A stretch of DNA of 64,000 nucleotides, taken from Viridothelium virens (Eukaryota > Ascomycota > Dothideomycetes > Trypetheliales > Trypetheliaceae). A program made the translations under genes and the position numbers. Location of the stretch: NCBI GenBank assembly GCA_010094025.1, contig ML991826.1:1-64000 (forward strand). The letters run 5' to 3'. The notes beneath the pieces were generated by a model, which made no database searches, was not told where the DNA came from, and saw nothing but the letters and a program-made list of their open reading frames with translations. Positions 12,568 to 22,968 of this stretch are shown here, piece by piece. Each line of letters opens with the position of its first letter. Position 1 is the first letter of the stretch.

Positions 12568-15255
12568 TCAGCCATGCCCATTGCACACATCCGATGGCGA
12601 CCCTGCCGAAATCATAGCATGCTCAATGCAGCGCTTCTGCCAAATCGTCGTCCTTCCCGAAGCATGGAACTGCCACGGTGAGTTCGAATCCGGTGTGAGG
12701 TTCTCGAATTTCCACATCGTAATTTTCGAGCATCCACGAAGTTGCTGGAGAAGGCCAGCACCGCTACCAGGGGGGCCACCGGCGTCCAGCCTTTCAGTAT
12801 CCCAGTCATGCCCATAGATACTGAAGCTATCGAATAATGCTGCGTATTGTGTGTGACAACTTTCCTGCGGGGTGGGCTGTGGCGTGGTGGATGATGGCGT
12901 TTCACTCGTCGCTGGAATTGTCACCGTCGGTGTCGCTCTCGTTGGTAGTATGACAGGTGCTGCGGTGCTGACAGTCCAAAGAGTCGAGGCGACGCTACTT
13001 ATGTAGGTAGTTGAGCTATCACCGCCAATCGTGCTACCGACCGCGGCTGTCTGGCCGTCGTTGCAGGTGCAGTACGTGATTTCTTGGGGGTCCATCATGT
13101 CCAGTATCACAGCAGTTGCAATCCTCGTGGCGCAGGAGACAGGAGGGCTAGGTGGATTTAAGCCGATGCTGAGTAAAGAGAATGCAGAAGTCGTTGGGGT
13201 GGTTGAACGTGGCAACGAGACGTTGTTGTTAGAGCTTACAGCACCTATAGAATTTGAACTGCTCGGTCTTGGTGAAGTGGTGGAACCTGGATTAATAGTA
13301 CTGAGCGAAGTCGGCGCAAAGTTTGTCGGGATTAGCAACGTCGACGAAAAGATATCAGTATCAGTGGTCATTGGAAATTTCGATCTAAATATAGTCGGTC
13401 CTGAATCTGTGGTAAAGTCCCAATTGCTAGTGAGGAAAAGAGAGGATGAAGAGGCTACTAGCGATGATAGAGTCGATAACGCAATGTCGTTATCGGAGCT
13501 GTCTGCGAATATGGATCCCGTACTGCTCGGGGTTGACAAGTCTCTCAAATCTGAGTTGTTGATGCCGAAAGAAGGTGTAAAGGTTGTCAAGGGTGTAGAG
13601 GTTGTTGAAGGGGTAGAACTTGTCGAAGGTGCAGAGGTTGTTGACGGTGTAGAGGTCGTTGAAGGCGTAGAGGTTACCAAAGGTGTAGAGGTTGTCGAAG
13701 GCGATAGAGTCGATGTGGAGATGGCGTCGCTGGAGCTTGCCAAGGCTGCATAATATTCGTACTGTTTAACCCTGATAATGTGGTAGGCTTGGGCTTGCCG
13801 GTGCTCTCATTGGTCGAAGTTGCACTACCAGAGCATTCCGTAGGGAACGGAAGAATGAAGGTCGACAGACAACCATTGGCCGCAGCTTGATATGACCGGA
13901 CCGAAGGAATCATCAAATTTACCTCTGAGTCAGTGTCATTACCGTGCCAGTCTAATGCCGCCGACGCTATGACAGCGCTCTCCGAGGACGTCAGAGTGGC
14001 TGTGGTTGCAAAGGCAGAGACCGTGCAGCCATATACTGTCGAGATCCCAGTCTCGCAAACTTGTGTTACGGACGTGAAGAGCCCACTTGTGACCAAAGAC
14101 GATGCGCAGGTTATGTATGCGTCATCGGTGGCTGTGGTTTTCGTGCATGATGAGATTGAGCTGGACGAACCTGAAGGACCGGAAGTGGATGAGCTTGGAC
14201 GGGACAAATCCGTAGAGCTAAAGCTCAATGAGCTTGAAGAGCTCACTTGATCATCCTCAATGCTTTCCAGCTCGGTGGTGAGGCCCTTGAGATCGGATAA
14301 GTCCCTCCTGACCATGCTCACAATGTTGTCCGCAATAGTACCCCGGATGCCAGCGATTGTTCCCCGCACGGTCGCCAACTTGCTAACAATACAAGACAAC
14401 AGGGACAAAAAGGAATGCCTGCAGCCCCTTTTCCTATCCTGACCAGAGCCACCCGACGTGTCGGACAGAGCTTTCTGAATCGAGTCCTCTGCACCGTCGA
14501 GACGTTTGATAATAGAATCGGTATCCTTTCTAGGGTTATCGATCCAGCCTTCCACGAGCGGAAACACATCGCCGGTAGGTTGAGCCTGGATTGCAGATTT
14601 AGAAGAACTCGCCGCAGCGCCTGTACGAGCAATGGTAATCGACGGAGTGAGAGGCATAGGAGGAGGAGTACTACTACCAGCCATGACCGTGATTCGAGTT
14701 GTTTCGTCTTTTACCGTCGTTAAATATATCTGTACTGTAGAGGGAATACCGGACGTTGATGATTCTGCAAGATTTGAGGACGAAAGTAGTGAAGAGCCCA
14801 CGGAAATAGTTGCAGTGCTGAAGCCGGCAGTGAAATCTGTGACGGGACCTAAAGCTGGCCGGATCAGGGACGAATTTTATGATGAGCTCAACGTCGTGGG
14901 TGCACTGATTGTGAGCTGAGAAGTTGGGGAAAGAGCTCATTGAGCTACCGCTGGAGTTTGATGGATAGTCCAAGGTCATGCCAGCAGCTATCCCAAGACG
15001 GAGATTGGATATCGGACTAACACTAGAGCTCATCCAAGAGGATGATACCGCATCGAGACGAGTACTGGCAGTCAGTCCATGAATCGAGCGCGTCGTGAAA
15101 CTCGGAATCGACACGTTGGACGTCAAATTCCAGCTTTTTGCGGAGCTCAAATTGGCATACGAGCCTGTAAAGTTTGAAACGGTGCTCGAGGTACTCAGCA
15201 CCCGTGAGTCCGTGAAAGACCAGAGAATAGGTAGAAGTAGCAAAAAATTATCCAT
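12568..15255 (-). CDS. Large Ser/Thr-rich secreted (mucin-like) protein
   Basis: Three exons fit: 15255-14949, 14854-13829 and 13745-12568, encoding 836 aa. The two introns (94 nt with GTAGCT donor; 83 nt with GTAGTG donor) are the only simple ones I found that restore frame, so the borders are moderately certain. The protein begins MDNFLLLLPILWSF, a signal peptide. Most of the chain is Ser/Thr, a likely target for O-mannosylation. The middle exon holds a predicted helical segment (about WIDNPRKDTDSIIKRL onward) and a Cys block with TVYGCTVSAFATTAT. Exon 3 opens with TPSTTS-type hexapeptide repeats. The final 100 aa form a compact Cys-containing domain with WKFENLTP and a terminus at CNGHG. 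No GPI-anchor tail is visible. It is probably a cell-wall or extracellular-matrix protein; the terminal domain is not one I can name. Confidence 0.72.
13574..13699 (-). repeat. 18-bp coding minisatellite, seven units
   Basis: Seven consecutive 18-bp units with consensus GGTGTAGAGGTTGTTGAA (plus strand) encode hexapeptides of the TPSTTS type in the Ser/Thr-rich protein. Units differ from each other by one to four bases. As 18 is a multiple of three, gain or loss of units keeps the frame. Confidence 0.9.
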
Positions 15256-16025
15256 GACGAAGAGGTCTTTCCAGCTGCTGCAGTGAGACTAACGACAACA
15301 GTACTGGACGTGTATTGATCGAGGGTCTCCTCAACTACGCGGCGCAGAGAGGAACGGATAGCTCTTTCTATTGATCTGTCTCAAGCAAGGAAGCGATGGC
15401 ACATCTCTTCAGAACGGGTTTCCACGGAGATAGGAGCAACTGAATCGGGTAGAACAGGAGCTTTCTGCGACATCACAGAATAAGTCTGCATGTTACCAGC
15501 CCATATGGAGCGTAGGTGTCAAGTTGTTCGATCAATGTGTTCCACAGTGCTGTGGCACGGATGAGCCCCTACCATGAATATCACCAGGGGGTGGTATGAG
15601 AAATATCGGTCTCAATGAAGCGGCCGATAATTTGATTAGGATCTGGTCTAGTGTTCCATGAGGAGTATTTATTTCGGAATGATGAAACATCAACAAGTAT
15701 TAGTAGAAGACTTCTGGCCCTGTCCTATTTCACCTTCATACAGCCTGGGAAAGTCACAACCAGATCTTGATCTGTAATTAGGCCGGAAATTGGTAGTGTA
15801 TGGGTGAGGCTTATTCATCACCCGGTTACTTGTTTTGTTCCATCGGGCGAAGCATTGCAGGGAATCCTGAAGCCAATAGAGGGAATGAGCTGCGATGGCT
15901 AACTTTCGATATCTGGGGACGCGGCGCAGGATCCTGATACATACTACGACGCATGTGATATGTTCGTGGAGCTCAGTTTCTTCGTTCCAGATCAGATCAG
16001 TAAGAGCCATTCATCGATCACCGCC
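15256..16025. other. Divergent spacer
   Basis: About 770 bp between the start of the Ser/Thr-rich protein gene and the metalloprotease-like gene. No open frame of note. It must hold the promoters of both. Confidence 0.5.
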
Positions 16026-17324
16026 ATGAGTCTGTCCAAGCTTGCACAGTGCATTAGACTCCTACTTTGTAGCCTTCTTTTGGCACACGCCGGCATGATA
16101 CGGATCGATGATGTGTACTATAGTTGCGGCTCTCCTGCAGACACGCAACGCATTGGCACAGCCATGGTATCGGATATTATCAAATTGGCCGGATACACCA
16201 GAAATCTCATGAACAACGTGCAAGTGAACCAGCATTATCAACCAAGGGACTACTATCGGACCATGACAGCATTTGACGCATTTTTTGATGGACAGCATCC
16301 TAACGCCCAAGAACGGTGGAAAACTGTGGCAGACAATCTGACCATTCTCGAGAACATTCCTTCGGATATGCCTGACGTCTGGATCTCATGCGACGATACG
16401 ACCCTTTTCAAAATTGATCCAACGGGGAAGAAATACTTGTTAGACCCATACCGGAGAACGTCAACTTACTTGTCGAACCCACCATTGATGTGTGCGGAAG
16501 GTAAAACCATCAATGGAGAGACAAAATAGCTGACGGCCTACGTACAACGCAGTCCTAACCCAAGCGAGAGAGTTGCGTACGTTATCTTATGTCCGCAAAA
16601 TAGACCTCGGCATGATACGTTCGACCAATTGGTGTATAATGAGGGTGACGACCTGTACCAGCAAGGAAACACTTTCCACGACATTGTTCCACGAGATGAT
16701 TCACGTGAAACTCTGGGACAAGAGTAAGTCGGAAAATCCAGCGGGAGTGACAGAAATCGCAGGTCATTGGAGATAGTCGGCATATTTACTGGAGGGCTCC
16801 CGGCTCATTTGTGGTAAAAATAGGACTGTCACACTCCATAGGCAGCTATTAGCTTGTGACAAGGACTCAAAGACCTGGAGGGGCGGAAAAGGAAAAGAAA
16901 AAGAACACCAGAGCAAGGGTCCAACATATTCGCGGGGGCCCTCCCAGACCAGTAGGGAAAAATGTCGGCTACATCCATTGTCCTTGGGCTTCCGGCTATG
17001 TTAGCTAACCCATGATTTCTGTCTCCTCCGATGATCGAGGTCCATTTTCAAGTCATTGCTGATGAGACATCAGTGATCGCTGACCAGGCCGGTGGCAATG
17101 CTCCAGGGGGAGAACGGTATGGATGGGCTGGCACACAGGAAGTTCGATCTACCTATGCACCCCAGAACCCTGATAGTCTGGTGTATTTCACAATGGCTCT
17201 GTCAATGGACGAGTACATTTGGCGCACGGGGAAGGCCGTGAGTTTCGCGTCTGAGTACGTCTGGTTGAAGCAGAATGAGCCATGGACAATTCGGAATATT
17301 CAACTCCCAGCTCCACATCCCTGA
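16026..17324 (+). pseudogene. Decayed secreted zinc-metalloprotease-like gene
   Basis: The ATG at 16026 starts a signal peptide (MSLSKLAQCIRLLLCSLLLAHA) followed by an in-frame domain up to 16526, where a TAG occurs. The same frame continues as RVAYVILCPQNRPRHDTFDQL, a block typical of fungal secreted M35-like proteins (the LCP motif). The zinc-binding helix LSTTLFHEMIHV (HExxH at 16690-16704) is in the +1 frame. A C-terminal piece at 17031-17324 contains YGWAGTQEV and NPDSLVYFTMAL, the usual end of such proteins. A 52-nt intron (16501-16552, GTAAAA to CAG, CTGAC branch point) would bypass the TAG and join the first exon to the HEMIH frame, but then the LCP block is read out of frame. One frame change and about 300 nt of unexplained sequence before the last piece therefore remain. 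I favour a decayed gene. An assembly error or unusual splicing is possible. Confidence 0.55.
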
Positions 17325-17572
17325 AGGGGAACTTGGATCTGTTAAGTAAAAGAAATCAGCTAGTGCGGACTGAAGCCGTGCCAGCTGATCGAGTCATAAT
17401 GTACCTTGGTGATAGCGATATATAGCAAAGCTTTGAAGGAAGTGTTGGCTTACCAAAAGACTGTGATTTTGTTCGAGTGACTGCAAAGGTCACGCTTCAG
17501 ACGGGCTAGACCCTACTACTTCGTACCTTGACGGTCCGACATTTACAGTAGCTGCCTTTCCAGCGCCACATT

Positions 17573-18534
17573 ATGTCAAATCCTTTCGATGAGAGCACCG
17601 TGCCAAGCGGTCTGCCAAGGCAGTCGCGCGATTACGCCTGTACAGAGATCATCACCATCAGATTCGCTTACTCGGTCGACCTGAATCGAGACGCGACGCC
17701 GGTGGGTCAGCTATGGGCGATTACGGTTCAAGCATACCTCGTTCACGGCGCCAGGACAGTGCGGTGGGGTCGTCGAGTAGACTCGCCTCAAGCAATTAAG
17801 CTAATCATCGGTTTGCTGAGGTTCCTCGTATCGGCTTCGCCTTTCTCGTACTGACCACACTCCCATTAGACTGGAAAACTATTGAAGACCGCCAACAGTT
17901 CCTGGCTTCCCCCGACTTTCTTACACTCCAGACCAAATGGCAGATGAGCTCCTTGACTTCTCAGTCAAGCGACCCATCGCTTTTCGCCCTGTCGTCCCAT
18001 GCGCCAAGCCGTCGGGGTATCCTATCGCTCCCTGAGCGATCTAGCTTCAAGGACTCGATTTCCGTATCCCTCTCGTTGTCTTTCTCGCCCGCCTTCGAGA
18101 TTTCGGCAATAGATTCCGATGGGATGGGGTCAACCCCATGCCCGAGGTGGGCCCTCTTGGAGCAAATGTGGAATTCTCTCTGCGGCAAGGTAACGAGGAG
18201 TGAGGGAGGGTGGATAGCTGGCGGAAGGGTGGCGGGTTGGTCGGTGAACCCGAGCGGGTATGGGTGGCAAGGTGCTCAAGAGAGATCATTTCTTGGGTTG
18301 ATCCGCTTTCTAGACTACGAATCTGCGCGTCGTTTCTTTGAGCGGGCACTGGAAGACGGAGTGACGCGAAGCAAAGGTCCTCTGGCGTTCTTAAGATCTC
18401 TTTCAGCGGGGGCGTTGGAGATTGAGTTTGTCAGGATGATGGGCGAGGAGAGCAACGGGCCACCGCCGGGTCCCAATCCTTTTAGTGACCCCTCCTTCCG
18501 CCTCCTATTCGGGCCTCCCCGTACCACAGAGTAA
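17573..18534 (+). CDS. Tandem dimeric alpha-beta-barrel (DABB/ABM-like) protein
   Basis: Two exons, 17573-17810 and 17870-18534, encode 300 aa. The 59-nt intron has a TACTGAC branch point. The join restores the run AIKLIID-WKTIEDRQQF, which is the core of a stress-responsive/antibiotic-biosynthesis-monooxygenase type barrel: strand TEIITIRFAY, helix, strand with WGRRVDSPQAIKLII, then a DW.....F.ASPDF segment. The C-terminal half appears to repeat the plan, with GWSVNPSGYGWQ, RSFLGLIRFLDYESARRFF and a terminal strand. Such folds are small ferredoxin-like barrels that normally dimerise; a tandem copy would act as an internal dimer. No signal peptide, so it is likely cytosolic. Enzymatic function cannot be told from sequence: family members range from monooxygenases and decarboxylases to non-catalytic proteins. 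Confidence 0.7.
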
Positions 18535-19074
18535 AATTCTTACCAACACTCATCTTTTTGTATGATATCGTCTACTGATGGACTGGTCTGCATCTCAATT
18601 CGAGGTTGCGCGATTCCTTCTTCAAGTACGCCCGCCGTCACTCTAGTCAAGAGGATCGTGTGATTTTTCCGGACAATCTGCTGAGGCAACTTCTGCCGTA
18701 TTCAATGCTGTCTTCTTTTCCAGCCACAACGCGAATCGGTACTACCAGAAGTCTACATAAGGTAGATACTACATATCAACCCCTACATATTATACGCCTA
18801 CATTTTGTATTCTAGCTCACAAGATTAAAGCCTTCTTTTTCTCTAGCGATAGTGACGTTGGACATCAGACGGAGAGGGACGGGTGTACCAAGTACCGTTT
18901 AGTGTAAGGTAAGTCGTGCGTTGTGGCTCCTGACGCGCCACGCCAGTCTTAACACCATGAGCGGCACACTTTTTCTCAGCCTCGCTGTGGCTGTCATTCA
19001 ATTGCACAGTCTTTGCGGGCCACAACCTTACATTCGGTCTCTTACAGCTATACGTTTGCAAAAAGTCAAGTTAT
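18535..19074. other. Spacer
   Basis: 540 bp between two plus-strand genes. Nothing recognisable; it should contain the promoter of the CorA-like gene. Confidence 0.5.
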
Positions 19075-20435
19075 ATGGATATTCTGCGAGCTGAGGCTGA
19101 ATCGATACTCGATGATCTGCCTCCTCAAACAAATGCCGATCGATATGAAGTGATTCATATCAAATCCCCACGGGCTGATCATGCTCAAACGATCTTCGAA
19201 GACAAAGTTCTCAACAATGTGGAGTTGCGAGCTTTCATCGAGCCCTCACCTTCTGCCTCCGACGGCATTTCAACAAAACTTGTACGCGTATACTATCGCT
19301 GAGATGTCGGAATTAAATCTACAGCTCCTATGCTTCGGGAGATATGGCATTCCTTTCGCCTGGATCCATATCTGATATACATGTTCCACCGCAACGTGCC
19401 CGGCTACTTCCAACTTTCATCATCTTCATCCAATGATACGCTATTAAATTTCTACATCAACTCTCAAGCATACTGGATGCTCTGGTCATACGAATCTGCT
19501 ACTGTTTCGACGAATGCCGTCTTGATTTCCCGCATCAGTCCAGGACGCCCGGCTTCCTATCCATCCCTTCATGCCCACATTAAACGTTATAGCAGCCTCG
19601 CAGGCCATCCACTTTTCTTAGCTGTGGCGACAGTAATAGAAAGGACGACTTACATAGATAAATTTATGAGAGAACAGCATAGACGTATAGGACTAACGGA
19701 ACAATTTACTGGCTTCAGTCATTTCTACCTCGATACACCCCAGCATCATACCGAGAATGCCGAAGAAACGCTTGCTCGATTGTCAAATCAATCAAGATCG
19801 GCAAGCAGCGTGCTTGTCGGCTTAGCAGATATGATGCAGCATCTACAGCTCTTAACAAGCGTCGTTGATGCATTTCTAAGCTCCAGCTTTAGTGGAAACA
19901 TGCAAGGAATTGACTCGATTAGGCGGCAGGATGCGGCGATTAAAAGCGTTGGGAGTATACTACGCCCACAAGTGAAGGAGAGGTTTGGATACGTAAACTT
20001 TGTTAAGTATCGAGCCCAGAACCAGCTCACTGTGGTATGATACCTTCAGGTGCGCTGGACTTTAGGGAACGTTAGCTAAGGATTATGCAGCTCTTCAATC
20101 TCCTCGCCCGAGGGGACGCTCAAGCGAATATCGATCTCGCAAAAGCTGCTGTGCATGATAGTACCAGTATGAAGACAATCGCGATCATGACCATGGGCTT
20201 CCTACCCGCGACATTCGTTGCGGCCCTGTTTGCCGTGCCATCGTTGCAGTGGGATCAGCCCACCGTCATTGGAAGTCGATTTTGGGTATACTGGGCGATC
20301 ACGATTCCGACCACCATCTTGGTCTTTATCATATGGATTGGCATGATGCATAGTAGGAAGCTGTTGGCGATAGCAAAAAAGATCAGTAAGAGAAATATGG
20401 GGAAGAAAGGGCGCAGGGAGGAGGTACATGCTTAG
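19075..20435 (+). CDS. CorA-like Mg2+ transporter family protein
   Basis: Exons 19075-20034 and 20091-20435 are joined through a clean 56-nt intron (exon 1 ends LTV, exon 2 starts LFNLLARGD). The soluble N-terminal part has HRNVPGYFQL and long helices; the end carries two membrane helices, the first with MTMGFLPATFVAALFAVPSL and the second FWVYWAITIPTTILVFIIW, then a basic tail. This is the fungal CorA-like layout, in which the bacterial YGMN loop is not conserved, so metal transport is not assured. An in-frame TGA lies at 19300-19302 just before LREIWHSFRLDPYL. A 54-nt intron at 19288-19341 would remove it and keep frame, but its acceptor is poor. Otherwise the gene is broken by one stop. 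It reads as 434 aa with the stop counted as a residue, or 416 aa with that intron. Confidence 0.7.
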
Positions 20436-20866
20436 AAACGTTAAAAAGGTGTGAAGAAATTTTTCTCATTCAAACTTCACAGTACTTATGTTCATTGTCG
20501 GTTTGAGATCATAGCTTGAATCCATCTTAGCTGAGCCCGAATCATGCGTTCTCAATGACACCAACAAGTCGGCCAACTCAAGTTGTGCTGTTAGTTAGCT
20601 AAAGGCAAGTATTACTGCGCTTCGAGGATCTACGAATTGGGCCCCTTCTGATCCAGCGATAACACAGAATGATGGGTCCCTGTAAGCTCTTGGGCCTGAT
20701 TTTTAAAAATTACGATCACCTACTCAGAGTAGGGAGTCCTAGATTCAGGCACCGTTAATTTTGAATCAGGCTGCTAACTCAGCACTCAAGTTCTACCCTT
20801 GTGTAACCCATGCCGAAAGTCGAAATCGAATTTATGTGAGATTGCGTTGTATTTGCATATACTCCG
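20436..20866. other. Convergent spacer
   Basis: 430 bp between the 3' ends of the CorA-like gene and the polytopic membrane protein gene. No feature recognised. Confidence 0.5.
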
Positions 20867-22968
20867 CTACCTGTACAACTTGCTGTAGCGTAGACCCACG
20901 CCTATCCAAATCATCATCCAAATTAACCATAGGACCAGAGTATACAGAAAGAGCATGAATTTTCTAAATAAATCGCTTCTAATGCCGTACCACTCACTGT
21001 TCAATACGAAAACCAAAGTTCTAAGACCCACGGTCCATATAGAAAGGCAAAGCACCACTCCTAGCGCCGCAACTAGAACATTGACCCATAAAACAATTGA
21101 CCAGAAAAAACGTGAGGTATGAAGATACTGCTGTGGTACTGATGATTGCGACGATTGATCATTGGGAGAGTTCTCTCGAAATATGCTGGATAGCCGGACC
21201 TCGTTCGGTGGTTCACATTGGGCCGGTGTCGCTTGCTCAGGTGCAGGATTAACCGTATCCTCATCGCTTTCCTCTGGGTTTGCCCCACTGACTGGCTGGT
21301 GATTCGCAGGTTCATCTTCCTGGACTATAGCGCTCTGGTCTCCTTCAAAGTGATTTTGAGGTTCCATAGAGCTGTTCGCTTGTACGTCAGGGCTGTCAGG
21401 AGTCGTATTGGGATTTTCGAGCTCGAGTTCACCAGAAGGTGGCGAGTTGTCGCCAGCTACGCCCAAGGATGGATTTTGGGGGGCTGGGGAAGTTACAAGT
21501 TCTGAGCTGATTAGCCGAATGATTCTTCGATTTCTCGAAACTGCTCAAAGCTGACGTGTCTAGAAGCTCATTGAGCTTCGATGCTCAGCCTGACATTTAC
21601 CCAAAAACCATGAATGTAGAATAATACAAATACTCACCGTAAATGGGCTCGAGGAAATTCAGCAACGGCAAGACCAGAAGTAAAAGTGTTAGGATCTGAC
21701 CAAACGTCCAAGTCGTTTCTCCGTTCAGGTCTGTCGTGTTTTGGATGATCTCCCGTGGCAACACTATATTCAACGTTCCCCATGACAGCAATATAGTCAG
21801 GAACCAAATTGACGCAGCCAAAGACTCCAACCAGTCCAGTACCGCCACAAGGAGCAGGTATACTCCAAGCAAAACAATGTACAGTCTCTTCGGTTTACCT
21901 AGGCTCATTTTCGCAAGAGCATGCTCGAATAGTTGCCGGGGTTTTATTCGCAAGAAAAAGTTCATTTTTACTCGCGTGCTTTCGAACACCATCGACACCT
22001 TCCAGATGTAACTAGCAATGAGGGTAATGTAGGAGAACACAGAATCAGGGTTGACCCAACCTCTGTATTTCGCTTGCCAAAAACATATTACCGGTGCTCC
22101 GGGAAGCCTGAGACCTTGGACGGCTCTTGGCTGGTTATCGTATTTACCGTACGCACTAGGGACATCTAAAATAGCGTATCCGTAGTTATTTGCCGACGTG
22201 GGAACCAAGGCTATGCAGAGCATAATGAATAGGATCAACATGCCCGTCACGCGCCAAGCTCGAAGAAAATGGTGACTTTGAAGATAGCCTCTAAGCAATG
22301 TCAAGGTCGTAAGGTGTACGTTTGAAGCCATCCATGCAAGATATATCACCGTCTGATAGTGATAAATGGAAATAGATCCAAGCTTCGCGAATCCAGCTAC
22401 GAGGACAGCGACACCAGTGACAATCTGTTGGTCACTGAGAGAGCGTAAACAGTCTTGCATTGATTGTCCCCAGTGCCCTATCTCACGGGCCCGTATACGG
22501 TAAATACGTTCATCGACCGGAGTCAGCAGTTCTTTGGGGACCATGCCAAGTATATAAGCCACTATCAGAATGATTATTGACAGCCAGGCGCTGACAAGGA
22601 AAGCGGTAAGAACCTAGGAAGGTCATAGTCAGGGTTTTATCGTGTCAAGGCGCGGCTAGTATTCTTACACCAACTCCACCAATGTCTGGATCTGGAGCTA
22701 CGGCTGAGGCCGCATCGAAGACGTTGTTCGCAAGCATAACACATGGCACATGCCCAGTAGTAGGCAAAGTAGGTAAAGTAAATTCACTCGTGTAAGTACT
22801 AGTCCAAGTGTTTGTACTCAAAGTCAGTGGGTTCAACGAAGTCTCAAGCGATGTTTTAGTTTCTGTGATAATCCACGCTGTTGCCAGAGTCGTGGAAAAG
22901 CTGGCTGTCGTATAGCCGATGGTCGTCGGAGATCCGATTGTCTCAGACATAGCGACCTCGCTCATCAT
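20867..22968 (-). CDS. Polytopic integral membrane protein, 649 aa
   Basis: Three exons, 22968-22669, 22613-21638 and 21540-20867, give 649 aa. The introns are 55 and 97 nt. The first exon encodes a polar, Thr/Ser-rich segment and DPDIGGVGV, which runs across the splice into the first helix (VLTAFLVSAWLSIIILIVAYIL). About eight hydrophobic segments follow, broken by polar loops such as VFESTRVKMNFFLRIKP. Between the last two membrane regions lies a charged, disordered insert rich in Glu, Pro and Ser (exon 3), then FFWSIVLWVNVLVAALG and a final pair of helices. The N-terminal region with DPDIGG, plus long loops, recalls conserved but uncharacterised fungal membrane proteins. I recognise no transporter or receptor signature. 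Both ends and frames are intact. Confidence 0.8.

Noticed and set aside
13031-13753. Plus-strand open frame of 240 codons with Val/Glu repeats
   Set aside because: Antisense shadow of the TPSTTS minisatellite in the Ser/Thr-rich secreted protein gene.
16501-16552. Intron that would make the metalloprotease-like gene intact
   Set aside because: Splice signals are good, but it leaves the conserved LCP block out of frame, so it does not rescue the gene.
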